A stretch of 64,000 bases of DNA from Metarhizium brunneum (Eukaryota > Ascomycota > Sordariomycetes > Hypocreales > Clavicipitaceae): NCBI RefSeq assembly GCF_013426205.1, contig NC_089422.1, positions 1,860,001 to 1,924,000 of the forward strand, written 5' to 3'. Under the pieces are notes generated by a model. It made no database searches and was not told where the DNA came from. It saw only the letters and a program-made list of their open reading frames with translations. Every line of letters begins with the position of its first letter. Position 1 is the stretch's first letter. Positions 11,018 through 22,016 of the stretch are shown here, piece after piece. The translations under genes and the position numbers were made by a program.

Positions 11018-12308
11018 ACAATTTACCGGGCTTGGGGACGTTGAGGGCCCAAAAGCGGATTTTTGTTGCAAACTTTTCACGCTGCGCTCTATTTCCTATG
11101 TCGTATGGAAAATCAAACGTATGGCTGATTCAGGCCTCGCAAGGTTCGCTGCATGAAGCTCTCCATGAGGGCTTGAGCTCGGCCAACCTACAGAAAAGTC
11201 CTTTCTTTACCGACGCGTTCTTTTGTTCTCTGGCGTTACAGAAGCGACGCACCCTTGGGTTGTGGCCTCGGCTTGCACGGTTGACGGTGTCATTTTGCAC
11301 CACACTTGTAATTGCAGAGTGTAACTAGTCACGCGTCAGCAATTATCTAAAGCACGCGGTTTGTGTACCTGCAGTGCCATGGATGCTTGCCATGCTGCTG
11401 ATGGAGCTTCTTTGCTGCCTTTGGCCTTTTTGGCTGTGATTTTTCAACTTGTGATACTCTGGGACCTGGACAAACTTCATACATGGCTTTGACCGAAATC
11501 GTAGCTCTGATTGTACTTGGATTCCCTTGCTGTTTATCTAAACAGCACAAGTTGCGTGAAGTTAGTTCTAAACTCCATTATGACGTACAAATCTGAGTCA
11601 TGGCCAGACTACTAAAACTTGGGTGTAAAGAGACTGTATGGACGGGATTTTTTGCAAGGCCATGGCGAACTAAATGTCTACAGGTTTCTACTTCCAGTTT
11701 ACCACCATGCACTATGCTCCTGAGGAAAAAGCACAGTTCCCCAACCGGCACAGCGTCACTGAAACGTGGCGAGTACCAAAAATATCAACGGCCCTGGTAG
11801 TCTCGAAGCCAGCAGCTTCGTACAATGGGAGCCGGCCGGCGTCGCAACCAGATAGCAGTCTCTCCCCTGCTCCCTGGCCTGCTGTACGCCCCAGTTCAGT
11901 AGCATTCGCCCAATGCCTCTCCTTTTTTGCCGAGGATCAACACCATTGCATTGCCTGAGAGCCAGTGCGAGACAATTCCTATGCCGTGATCAAGTTTTGA
12001 TAGCGTATTCTTTGATCCTCGCCATTATAGCATGACCCGAGACGGGTGGGTTTGCGGCACTTTGACGCCCTCGGCATTCCATCGACGCACGATTGATTGA
12101 ATATTGCCTGTAGGCTGCACTTCGAGCGAATTTCTGAGTGTATATGTAGGTAAAAAGGATCCTATAAGATAGTCGCAGCTTGCAATCAGGCGAGCAACGA
12201 AAGACGAGCAGCGCCGGCGAGCTCACAGTGGCCATTGGCTCCATGTCTTGGCTGGTATCGCCAATCGAAAACTGTCGATGCTGGGCATTTCCCATCTAAA
12301 GAGAGTAG
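11018..12308. other. Intergenic, no gene seen
   Basis: About 1.3 kb after the secreted-protein gene. Short ORFs lack motifs. Any N-terminal part of the HET gene that once preceded 12309 has decayed beyond recognition. Confidence 0.5.
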
Positions 12309-13077
12309 ATTTTTCAAGGGCATTGGCAAGAGGTTGCGACCAAGGATACCCTGAGCCGGTATGTTTCCAAACTCACTGGCATTCCTGAATCCGTCTTGGT
12401 TACGCCACCTAGGAAGGTCACTGATGAATTTCCAATCGCCAGACGGATATCGTGCATCGCCGGCCGACAAACCACCAGGATCGAGACCATACCGTACAGT
12501 CTCCCGGGTATTTTAAACATTCACATGCCCATGCTATGCGGCGAAGGGGCCATGGCTTTTCAGCGAGTACATACAAGAGGAAATCATTCGGAAGTACAAC
12601 GACATGTCAGCTTTTGCTTGTACCGGGGACCCGACCCCCCTCTGGATTCATGCATGTCCTGGCACCATCTCCATCTTGTTTCAAAACCGGTGCCATTCAA
12701 GACGAAAGCAAGGCCAGCGATGGCACCCTGCACTGGGGCGACCGGCTGAAAACGCAGTTCTCCACGGCCAACCAACCAAGGCGTGTATGTACTTGCCCAA
12801 TGCGACAGTCAAGGGCCACCGATATCGTGGTGTCGTGATGCTGCACTACCAAGACCCATCTTTTCGCGGCATCATAGAAATCGGGCGCACGGAACTCAGA
12901 GCCAATTGGAGTCTCGGTGGTGGCCCGTCCCTCGTCGAGATGGCGTCTAAACGATATATGCACATTGAATTTGTGCCAGGGAATAACAAGTCAAGTCCGG
13001 ATTTTGAGTATTTTGTCCTCGTCATACAAATAGGCGCTTCTGCCAGACAAGCTCCATATTGTCCCACTTGGACCTGA
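12309..13077 (+). pseudogene. HET-domain (heterokaryon incompatibility) gene relic
   Basis: From 12309 the frame reads like the C-terminal half of a HET domain: WQEVATKDTLSRYVSKLTG, then FPIARRISCIAGRQTTRIE, YSLPGILNIHMPMLCGEG and AMAFQR. In intact HET proteins this is followed by LQEEIIRKxNDMS. Here the matching sequence (QEEIIRKYNDMSAF) lies in a different frame at about 12569-12615, so a one-base frameshift sits near 12565. The N-terminal half of the HET domain (the AILSHTW, WIDTCCID region) is missing. The downstream frame stays open to 13077 but is hard to align. Intact HET proteins trigger cell death on fusion of incompatible strains; this copy cannot encode one. Confidence 0.65.
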
Positions 13078-13411
13078 TAATGTGATGATGTGACGCACAG
13101 CATAACGATCTAAGCTGTTTTAGTCTAAAGACCACGTAGCGCGCACGGAAATATGATATTGCGCCAAGGCATGTGTGGAGCCGAGCGCCCCTGTTGAAAA
13201 GGGCGCATAATTCCCTCGTTCCAAAGGATCGCTCTTCAATATTACAGAGATTCCCATCATTCAATGCCAAGATGCCCTGCTTGCGTGGGAGAATCTGCAT
13301 TAATACTTGACATGCCCACACTTGGTGTGTCAAGTACCAGCCATCAGTCACCCACCACCAGTCCGCCTCGAAAATAAGCTCGACGAGACCATCGTCCGGA
13401 CATCTTCCTTC

Positions 13412-14557
13412 ATGACAAGCGCTTACCTCTGGCTGCACTTTCCCTTGAAAATGTGGTCATTAGCTCAGGCCACTATGGCCGCCCACGTCTTCTACAATGT
13501 GTTTACCATACAAGCGACCATCCCGTTCGACTTCTCAAAACCCAATGCGGCAATGCCATTCTCAGACTACATATCCACCAGTGTCAAGATCCAGAGCGAC
13601 AGCGGTGCTATATCCGGGTCATACACGCCAATTATAGATACAGGAAGCTGTGGCTTCGTAATCTCCGCAGCCGATCTCTCTGACTGGACCCAGGATGACG
13701 CGTCCGGACATCCCGAGGGCTGGGAATTCCTTTCTAGCAGCAAGATTCTGTATACCGGGCATTGGATCCCCAAAGACATCTACTTTACAAACGCCAAAGT
13801 TGAGGTCAAGGCCCGGATACCAATTCTTGCCGTCGAAACGAAAACACATTGCCCCACCTACAACAGAACCGCCGACAATGGTCTGTGTCCTACGCCCGCG
13901 AGTGCGATACCAATGCCGACTGGAATCAGGCTCATGGGCGTCGGATTCGGAAGGGAACATGACGGCATGCCCCAGGGTACGCCTGACAAGAACGCATTCA
14001 TCAATATCCAAACCATCAATGGTGTGAATGTAACTGGCAACCCCAACTTTAGGAGCGGCTTCATCCTCTCTAAAGATGGCGTCACCGTCGGCTTGACGGC
14101 CGAGAACACAGCCGGCATGGACTTCACCAAGCTTGCTATGCGAGAAGAGCCTGCCGACGCAAGAGATTGGGCGCAGGTGGAAGGGTGCATGTCTGTTGAC
14201 GGATCCAAGTCTTTTACGGGCCCGGCACTCATCGACACGGGCATTTCTCAAATGTACATGACTCTTCCTTTGGGGACCAAAGTGAATCGCACCAGTCCCC
14301 CGGTGCTAGATGATGGGTCTGTTGTCGAGATAAAGATTGGGCCGTCTGCAGATGGCAAATATATCTCGAGCGAGAATTTCACCGTCGGCGATACAAACGG
14401 CATGGATCAAGGCGTGGTCCCGTCAAGCGTGAGGTTAACGCTAGCAGACCCTGCAAAGAATGCACCCCACTTCAATACAGGTAGACACTTTCTGCGCAAA
14501 TGGAATATTGCGTTTGATAGTGATGGAGGCTATTTCGGCCTTGCCAGGACAGGCTGA
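13412..14557 (+). CDS. Secreted pepsin-like aspartic protease-related protein
   Basis: A 381-aa ORF from ATG 13412; ATG 13451 is an alternative start. The N-terminus is hydrophobic and suits a signal peptide. Two DTG motifs, IIDTGSCGF (Asp about 76) and ALIDTGISQMY (Asp about 275), are about 200 residues apart, close to the spacing of the two catalytic aspartates in pepsin-type bilobal proteases. The C-terminus (RHFLRKWNIAFDSDGGYFGLA) resembles the end of pepsins, where a fixed FLR-x-x-x-x-x-FD segment precedes a closing strand. The flaps and several other pepsin landmarks are not obvious, so it may be a divergent or non-proteolytic relative. Few cysteines are present. It follows the HET relic and has no operon-like partner. 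Confidence 0.6.
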   Translation: MTSAYLWLHFPLKMWSLAQATMAAHVFYNVFTIQATIPFDFSKPNAAMPFSDYISTSVKIQSDSGAISGSYTPIIDTGSCGFVISAADLSDWTQDDASGHPEGWEFLSSSKILYTGHWIPKDIYFTNAKVEVKARIPILAVETKTHCPTYNRTADNGLCPTPASAIPMPTGIRLMGVGFGREHDGMPQGTPDKNAFINIQTINGVNVTGNPNFRSGFILSKDGVTVGLTAENTAGMDFTKLAMREEPADARDWAQVEGCMSVDGSKSFTGPALIDTGISQMYMTLPLGTKVNRTSPPVLDDGSVVEIKIGPSADGKYISSENFTVGDTNGMDQGVVPSSVRLTLADPAKNAPHFNTGRHFLRKWNIAFDSDGGYFGLARTG

Positions 14558-14954
14558 AACCATGCTACCTCTTCCTGCCGTCATGAGCCTTGCAATGCAT
14601 TCAAGAGAACAGCACTCCGTGTCCCATCTGGTCTCTGCACTCACCTGAAGGTATCGGGATTTAAGGATCACCTTACAAGCCTTGGGGGAAAAGCTGTATG
14701 TAAGGGTGGCTTGACCCTTGAGAAAGAGAACTGCAACTCGGGGCATAGCTCTGTCACCTCCACCTCTTCAACAACTTTTATAAGATGTTCATGATTGATT
14801 ATCAAGACAACACTTACCAATGTTGCCGTCTTGTCTGGAGTCGCTCTTGCTGCTCCCATATCTTCAGTCATGGTGTCGCACTTCAAGTTCGAAAGGCACA
14901 ATTAGTGCGCAATCCGATGCTCTACCCGAGAGCCAGCGACACGATCTGCTATCA

Positions 14955-15235
14955 CAGAAGAAATGAATAAAAAAAGGCATGCTGCTCTGATGGCTAGAGA
15001 CCCCAAGGAAGTTAAAAAACTTAACAAGGCGTTGAGGGATACAGGGAAGAAAAACTAAGTTATTATTTTTTCTTCACTAGGTCCTCAGTGTTTTTCTTAA
15101 CCTTCCCTCCTCTATCTTTCTTTTTACCTGCATCCCTCGCCGCCTTGTTAAGTCTTATAACTTCTTTGGTGTCTCTGCCTTTAGCGAAGTATTTCTCTTT
15201 TTGTTAATTTCTCTTGTTATAGCAGCTTTGGCTGA
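14955..15235. repeat. Inverted duplication of a lysine-rich coding tail (transposon debris)
   Basis: The left arm (about 14958-15057, plus strand) reads EMNKKRHAALMARDPKEVKK and continues LNKALRDTGKKN-stop. The right arm (about 15070-15225), read on the minus strand, gives a homologous stretch with KEVIRLNKAARDAGKKKD and a longer Lys-rich end before a stop. The DNA identity is strongest over AACTTAACAAGGCG. The arms face each other and are separated by about 20-30 bp. One arm has a one-base frameshift. It looks like two copies of one transposable-element protein tail in head-to-head order; which element cannot be told. Confidence 0.55.
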
Positions 15236-16275
15236 TTTGCCCCCTGAGTCCCGTCAGCTTTCATAGTAGGTTATCTATTTTATCCTCGAGACAAATAATT
15301 ATACAAGCATGACACAAGTATCGCAAGCGAAAATCACAGGAAGAGACCAAAGAATACACTATTTACGTATGATAACCCGTCAGACAAGCTAACATGATTA
15401 GTGATTCATCACGGCACGCCAATTGAAGCCATCTTGCGATATCCTTAGCCACTGACTTCATGGAAGCAAACTTGAAATGGCCATACACAACATATATCAG
15501 CGAGGTCTCGTCCGCATTGAGAGTTTGGCTTATTTGTCTCCTATATAAAGAAGAGGCCAGAAATAGGGGCGGAGCCAAAAAGGACTGAAATCTAGCTTAA
15601 CTGGTATTTTAGGAAGCTAAAAAGGCAATTAAAAAGATAGCTAATAAGGTAATTAAAAAAGGTGCCGAGTAATAAAATATTCCGATTTTTACCTTAGCCC
15701 GGAGCCTTGTCGAGGAATACGCTTTTTTTTAAGTATAAACTTGTTTACAATAACCTAACCGGACAGTTCCAAGCGTGGTTAACCACTAAGTGTAAATTTA
15801 AACCCTCAGTAATAAAGTAAAACTAGGAACATTTTATTACCTAGCAGTCTTTTTAGTAGCTTTATCGGCTACCTTTATTATTTAGCTATTTAAGTGCTAG
15901 TCTAGCTAGATTCTGGGTACTTCTTTTTGTCTCCGCCCCCATTTCGACCTTCTTCTCCATATCCCTGAACAATTAAATATGTATATCTTAAATATACGCG
16001 CGATATAGGTTATAGAACTTACACACACAGCGGCAAATAGACGTACATGCTCTGGCGCAATGGCGGTAAGAGTCTCCATCGACAACGTTCCAAGCTCATG
16101 TATTTGCTGCAATGCACGCGGTACACGGGTGAAACCAGTTTGGAGATACCTGTTGCTGCAATGTTCGTATATCATGCTATTCTCTATAGTTTAGGGCAAG
16201 TTGCAGGACCGTCGTAAACGAGTAGATTTACATCAAGGATACCAAAATCAAATGGGCCTTGTGCTACAATTGAGG
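15236..16275. other. AT-rich, TA-rich decayed repeat DNA
   Basis: Composition is much more AT-rich than the neighbouring genes, especially 15590-15910 (runs such as aaggcaattaaaaagatagc). No long ORF survives. This fits old transposon sequence altered by C-to-T mutation (RIP-like), ending at the solo LTR. Confidence 0.5.
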
Positions 16276-16464
16276 TGTCACGCGGAAATGGGCTGGTTAC
16301 ACAAGGGCTACGGTCACGGGATTAGGGCAGAAGGTCCTCACCGACTTCTTATATAAATAGACGGCTTTAGTCCCTCAAGGCCTTAAGGAGAACCAAGGAC
16401 CTTTGATACCAAAGACTGTTATTAGATGAATTGAGTAATTGCTCCAAGCTAGGCCCTTGTCACA
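16276..16464 (+). mobile_element. Solo LTR (189 bp) with 5-bp target duplication TGAGG
   Basis: Begins TGTCACGCGG and ends GCCCTTGTCACA, so it has TG...CA ends. It is flanked by TGAGG at 16271-16275 and 16465-16469, a perfect 5-bp duplication typical of LTR retrotransposon integration. Inside are a TATA-like ATATAAATA (16351) and the family core GGACCTTTGATACCAAAG. No internal coding sequence adjoins, so it is a recombination remnant. Confidence 0.8.
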
Positions 16465-17133
16465 TGAGGGATGTGAGAGTGCATGTCAACTTGCCAGCAC
16501 AGTCATCAATTTAGCACGATCTCTCTCTAGACTCTACGGAGTACTCGGAAGGAACAAGCAGGCCTAGTGTCTCAGAACCGGTGTCACATAGCTTTGATGC
16601 CCATCGCAAGGGACGAGAAGTGTGGTTTGTCGCAATCCCAAGTTGACAGGTAACAGGCGGGTAGCAGGCGGGCACCACGATACTGCAGAGGGTCGCGGAT
16701 ACAGACTTGGAAAACTTGATAAATAGAATACAGGCACTGCGGAATCAAATTACTGGAGAAGGGAAAAGTCCGACTGGTCTTGGCCGCCAGAGGTTTCAAC
16801 CTCCAACTTTCAAACCGGCAACCTTGGTGCGATATTGACCCGTGTTAGTCATCAAGGTCGAAATACCAGCAATTGGCGGGTCAAGAGCTGACCCCACATC
16901 CCATATTCACCCCAGACATCCTTTTGAGCTGAGCTGCTGTACCACTCGCGGGGCATCCAAGCTGTTGAACCCGTGCCTAAACTAAACTTCCGACACCACA
17001 CATATTCAATCTTCTCCGAGCGCGCCTCTTCTCAACGAACCAACATTTTCCTCTCCACGTAACCATCCTCACCACACTTCTGTCGCATTCCACTGATTTG
17101 CGAAAACTGGCGTCGCCGCTCGCAGAGCCCACG
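16465..17133. other. Intergenic; promoter side of CSN6
   Basis: About 670 bp with no supported ORF. The last 150 bp are pyrimidine-rich, as is common just upstream of fungal housekeeping genes. Confidence 0.5.
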
Positions 17134-18449
17134 ATGGCGGCAAAGAGCTCCAACCCGCTCATTTCCAACCAGAAGAGCTCCCAGGTGCAGGCCGTCCTCC
17201 ATCCACTCGTCCTGCTTACCATTTCCGACTACATCACACGGCACACTCTCCGACAACAAAAGGGCCCTATAGTTGGTGCCCTGCTTGGCCAGCAAAATGG
17301 CCGCGAGATCACAATCGAACATGCCTTCGAGTGTCATGTGCGAGAAGCGCCCGAGGTTGAAGGCGGCTATCTGCTAGATGCCTCCAAGTTTGGGGCCAGA
17401 TTAGAGCAAAGTACGAAGCTTGTCCCCTATATGCAATCCATGGACCTCCATGTTTCTAACAATGCAAAGTGAAAACTGTACACAAAGAGCGACAATTAGA
17501 TTTCGTGGGCTGGTACACCCTCCTACCACTCACAGGCCCGACACCCACAATTCTCCCAATCCAAACCCAGATCCTCGAAGGATGGAACGAGTCGGCCGTG
17601 CTTCTAGGCTTCCATCCGGATGAAGTGCTGAACCATTCTGTAGGCGGCAAACTTCCCCTCACCATTTACGAAAACAACTACGAAGTCGACGACCAAAAGG
17701 CTGCCAACCCCGATGGCGAGGACAAGAGGATGGAAGACGGCGAGGCTGCGCTGAAACTCAAGTTCAGCGAAGTGCCCTACTCTGTCGAGACCGACGAAAC
17801 CGAAATGATAAGTATGAACTACGTAGCCGCTGGCGGGGCCAACGCCACGGCTGCATCTGCTCCAGCGTCGACTGTCGCCAAGGACGAGAAACAAGCTTGG
17901 TCCGTCGCGTCAACGAGCAAGGGCAAACGACGCCTTGTTGAGCCAAAGGCCTATGAAACGGACACCATAGACGAAACCGGCGTCTCTCATCTCACTAGAG
18001 AAGAGGAGGAAATGGTCGCTTCACTAACTACCAAAGCAAACGCCATCAAGATGCTCCATTCACGGATCCGCCTCCTCACCGCCTATCTCGAGCGCCTGCC
18101 TCCTTCCGACGTCTCCGGCGAACAGCCAGACAGCGAAACCATGGACACAGATCACACCATTCCATCACTACCCATTCTTCGACAGATCCAGGCCCTCGTC
18201 AACCGGTTCGACCTTGTCATCCCCTCAGATGAGGAGGCCTTCAACAAGGAACTGCTCCAAGAAACAAACAACGCCAATCTCGTCAACCTCCTAAGTAGCG
18301 TTATGCAGGGCGTCCACGGTGCCAGGGACGTGGGGAAGAAGTTCCACGTTGTCGAGTCGGCCAAGAAGGTGGGGCGAAAGGGCAGGGCCGAGGGTTATCT
18401 AGCCTCGCCGGGATTCAATATGCCTGGCACGGGGGACCTTTTGATATAG
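17134..18449 (+). CDS. CSN6: COP9 signalosome subunit 6
   Basis: Two exons (17134-17410, 17470-18449) with a 59-bp intron: donor GTACGA, branch CTAAC, acceptor GCAAAG. The join yields [20 protein letters not shown] and a 418-aa protein. The MPN domain occupies about residues 17-150 ([39 protein letters not shown]). As expected for CSN6, it lacks the HxH...D zinc-binding JAMM motif, so the subunit is structural. The C-terminal helical region (about 235-418, with [19 protein letters not shown]) packs into the helical bundle of the complex. The COP9 signalosome removes Nedd8 from cullins and controls development and light/secondary-metabolism responses in fungi. A 60-residue acidic/Ala-rich insertion lies between the two parts. 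It is convergent with VPS17. Confidence 0.92.
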
Positions 18450-18650
18450 GACGATACTGGGACATGCCCTTGCGGCGTGGACGGGAGATGGCCAGGTCCT
18501 ACTTGGGGCTGACGGTCTGTCATGCGCCACAAGTCTACACTGCACCGGCGTGGATAACTCGGTCCACATTTCCATGCGTGGCAACTACTATCCTCGGCCG
18601 TGGCCACGGCAGGCATAGCTGTATATAGTTACGACAGTCACACGATGCAC

Positions 18651-18684
18651 AAAAAAAATAAAAAATAAAAATAAAAATAAAAAT
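18651..18684. repeat. A-rich microsatellite (AAAAAT)n
   Basis: An A8-T tract followed by about four AAAAAT units, in the 321-bp gap between the convergent CSN6 and VPS17 3' ends. Nothing else is seen in that gap. Confidence 0.85.
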
Positions 18685-18770
18685 CGCACGATTCTGATAA
18701 AATTCGCTCTCATTTTAATTGTAAAGATACACTGCCTAAATGCGATGTAAGAAACCACATAGCTACAGGA

Positions 18771-20679
18771 TTAAAACGTGCTAGTAGCCAATCTGCTCGC
18801 TGCGTTCCTCGCATCAATCCGATCGTCATCATCCTCCTCATTCACACCCGCCAGCCCTGGCACCCTCTGGCTCTCCCTCACATCGTCCTCCTTGCCCTCG
18901 GCCTCCTCTGCAACTTTGCCCATGAAGCTACTCGATGTGCTGCGCGTGGCGTCGGATCGACGCGGCACGCCGCTCCATGCATCCCCCTTTGGCCCCTGGC
19001 TCGAAGCAAGGCTTGATCGGCGCACAGTGGGGTGCGACTCCCGACCAAGTCGGCTCAAGCCGCCTGATGCGTCAATGGACCGAATGTCCGGGCGTACAGT
19101 CTCCAAAAGCGCCAGGGTTCGTCTCTCCGCGTCAATTTCACGAAGGACATAGTCGCGAATGCTGGTTCGGAGATCCGCGGACGTCCTGGCAAACCATTTT
19201 CGTCGTTCTTGAACGAGATTGTGCGTCACGCGGTTCGTCTTGTTGTATAGGTTGGCTTCGAATTGACGAGCGTCATCAAGGGCGGTGATGGCTTCGTCAA
19301 CCTTTTCACGACGCACGCTAGAACTAGCTTTCAGGCGGTCCGCGGCGTTGAGTTTGCCCCTGGTGGCTTCTTGCGACTGGAGGAATTCTCGGATCAGGAT
19401 TTGGCGGTTGGTGAGGGACTCCTTCACGATGAAGGCATCTTGGGAGTGGTACTGAAACGGGTCACCAATGGCGGCGGCTTGCGCGGTGGCCTGGGCGGCG
19501 TGGTAGTCGCCCATGGTCTGGATGACGCGGCCAAGCTTTTTATAGGCGTTTGCGAGGCCGGGATGAGGCTCTTGGACGTGCATGCTGCTGAGCTTGACGC
19601 CGTAGTCGGATTCAGCGAGCCCCAGGCCTGCACACGTTAGCATTCGGCGGCGGTGTTGGGTTGGTAAGAGTCTCACGCACCTCTTCTGGCTTTGACCATT
19701 TTATCGACCTTGTGACCGGCGTCCATGGTTCCCAGATAGAACAGCTTCACGGTTGGACGAGCGTCTGCTAACTCGGGGGTATCATCAGGGGGAGGGGCAA
19801 ACTGCTTCAATATCTTTCTGCGGACCCCAGTAGCTGGCTGCTTCATCTTGACCAGTGGACTGTAGCCAAAGTCACTCTCGACAAAGAGCACCATCTCATC
19901 GTCTCGCATGAGAGTCTCATTGCTGCAGACATAATTGAACCATCGTTGTATCATTGCCTTTACTCTGTTCTCGTCTTCGTCTGTTCCCGCACCTGCCGCG
20001 GTTACTGGAGGCGGGACAGCAGGCACGAGAGCTTCGGGATTGGCCGATATGAGATGCTGTCCGAGCTTGACAAACTCGGAGTGGAGGCGTCTGACATCTC
20101 GATACTGCGTGGTTCGGAACGCCGGGAGGTTTGTCTAATCACGATCAGCAAAAGGCACGCAACATAAGGCCAAGTAGCGTTGCAGACGATACCCACATGA
20201 ACATCGAACCGGAGCACAGGGTCCTTCTTGCCGGTTCGTTCAAGGCCTGTAATCTTGGCCTGGAGCTTGAACTGCGGCCTCTGCTGAGCTGGAGGTATTT
20301 TCTGTGCCTGTTCGGCCTGTTGGTTGGAGCCGGGTACTCGCGGTTGGGGTTCGCCGGCTTGCTGGGGAGGTTGGGAAGCATGGGGATGCGATTCACCCGC
20401 GAATTCAGCTGCAGAAGAGGCCAAGGTTGCAGACTGATCAAGATCACCGCCCTCAGTGCCTGATTCCGTGGTTGCAGTATCAGACCGCTGGAATCCGTCA
20501 GTATCGCCAGATGCTTCCAGGATTCCCGGTGGCGGGCTATATGGGAATGGGGAGCTCCCATTATCGCCAGGAATTGGCGCAAAGCCAGTGCGCGAATGCT
20601 GTGGCGATTGCACGGGGCTGCTCCCCCAAGGAGAGGCGGCCGGGTCTTCAGATTCGTTGATTGAGGCACTATAGTCCAT
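18771..20679 (-). CDS. VPS17: Retromer subunit Vps17 (PX-BAR sorting nexin)
   Basis: Three exons (20679-20197, 20134-19681, 19627-18771) give 597 aa. Introns: 62 bp (GTGGGT...ATTAG) joining RFDVHTNLPAFRTTQYRDVR, and 53 bp (GTGCGT...TGCAG) joining MVKARRGLGLAESD. Residues 1-125 are a disordered Ser/Pro/Gln-rich leader. The PX domain lies at about 130-260 (FKLQAKITGLERTGKKDP, TTQYRDVRRLHSEFVKLGQHL, MIQRWFNYVCSNETLMRDDE). The BAR-type coiled-coil region lies at about 310-540. A polar tail follows. With Vps5 it forms the membrane-bending dimer of retromer, which returns sorting receptors from endosome to Golgi. The PX segment lacks an obvious strong PI3P-binding arginine set, but this was not aligned. 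It is divergent from BCP1 across 1.3 kb. Confidence 0.9.
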
Positions 20680-22016
20680 TGCGCCGGGCGGTTCGGTTCG
20701 ATGTGGTGACGACGGTCTCAGCAGCTACGGCGAGTGGCGTCTAGGATGGATGACGAGGGCAGTGGTTTACTGTAGAAGCATGGCTCTATAGTGGCAAGCG
20801 GTAAGCGTTCAGAGTCGTCTGTGGCCTGTTGTGGTTGCCGCAACGGAGGGGGTCTCGGCCAGCAAATGAAGCTTGGTAGTGAGGCAGGTTGGCAGGCTGC
20901 GATGTCAACGGGTCCAAGTCCCGACTTTAGAATTCCGCATGGTCCCATCCTCGGGGCACATGCACCAGACTCTCTCGGTGCTCTGGGCCTGGTTAATGTG
21001 GGTGGCGACGAAGCTTCTTGATTGGCTTGTTGGTCGGCAAAAGGCCCACTCTCCTTTGTCTACACTTCTACTCTGTAGGCTCTAACTAGTACTTAGTGCC
21101 TCCAGCATAGACCAGTTGACACCCATTATTGATTGACTTGGACATGACACTGCTGGGTCCCAACCCAGTTGACGTCGTTCCGGGTCTTCGGGTCTAATCC
21201 GTATTTTCTCAATCATATCCTGCATGGATTTTATACCGGACACTTCTTTGGATTATCAACGATGGCTCGCAAGCGTACACGATGCACAAATGGACACACC
21301 CACAGAAACAAGAAACCAACATGGTATGTACTATGAAGCGGCATTTTTGCGTATGTGTGTGCTCCGTCAGAAGACTCCTAATAGCTGAAAAGCTTCGAAG
21401 ATGTCTTTCCCGAGCCTCGCGAGCCAACCACAGGCTCGGAAGCGTAACTTTGTTCACGGATCTCCTACTGGACATACTCCCGGGTTAGGTCAGCGACCTC
21501 TGTAGATTCTATATGCTTTGCTGCCAAATCTATTGCTATTGTGCAACAAGTTTCTGTGGTCCTTTGGCATGTCATGGAGGGCTTCTGAGCTGAATTGCTA
21601 AACGATGTGCAGTGAGCTTACGGCAACATCTTTGGGTCCGGTGTCCCGCATCACTTTGTCTGCCATGTCGAAAAATATACGGTTTACGCCTTTGAGGAAT
21701 CTCGCGAACGGATTCTGATGAATAGTCCCGTATTTTAGGTCGTCATCTCGTTACTCGAATAATCACGAGTACCAAGTGACGTAAAAAGGTGGCGCATGCC
21801 TGATCAGGTTAGTGCGGGGCTGCAGCTGGCAAAAATTCTAGCGTGGAATGATTTAAGACCATCAGAATCATTCAAGGTCGGCAAATGATGATTCTTCAGC
21901 GGCACGAACCAGCTTTCTTTTTCCAATTCCTCCTCACAAGGCCCATACTCACAGCCGGCTTATTCAACGGCTGAATCTGCATCCTCGGCACAACGCCGTC
22001 TTCACACACAGTCACA
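20680..22016. other. Shared promoter region of VPS17 and BCP1
   Basis: 1.3 kb between divergent starts. No supported ORF and no repeat of note. Confidence 0.6.

Noticed and set aside
10562..11080. 172-codon minus-strand ORF
   Set aside because: Shadow of the secreted-protein gene, which has the signal peptide and cysteines.
13619..14251. 210-codon minus-strand ORF
   Set aside because: Antisense to the aspartic-protease-like gene.
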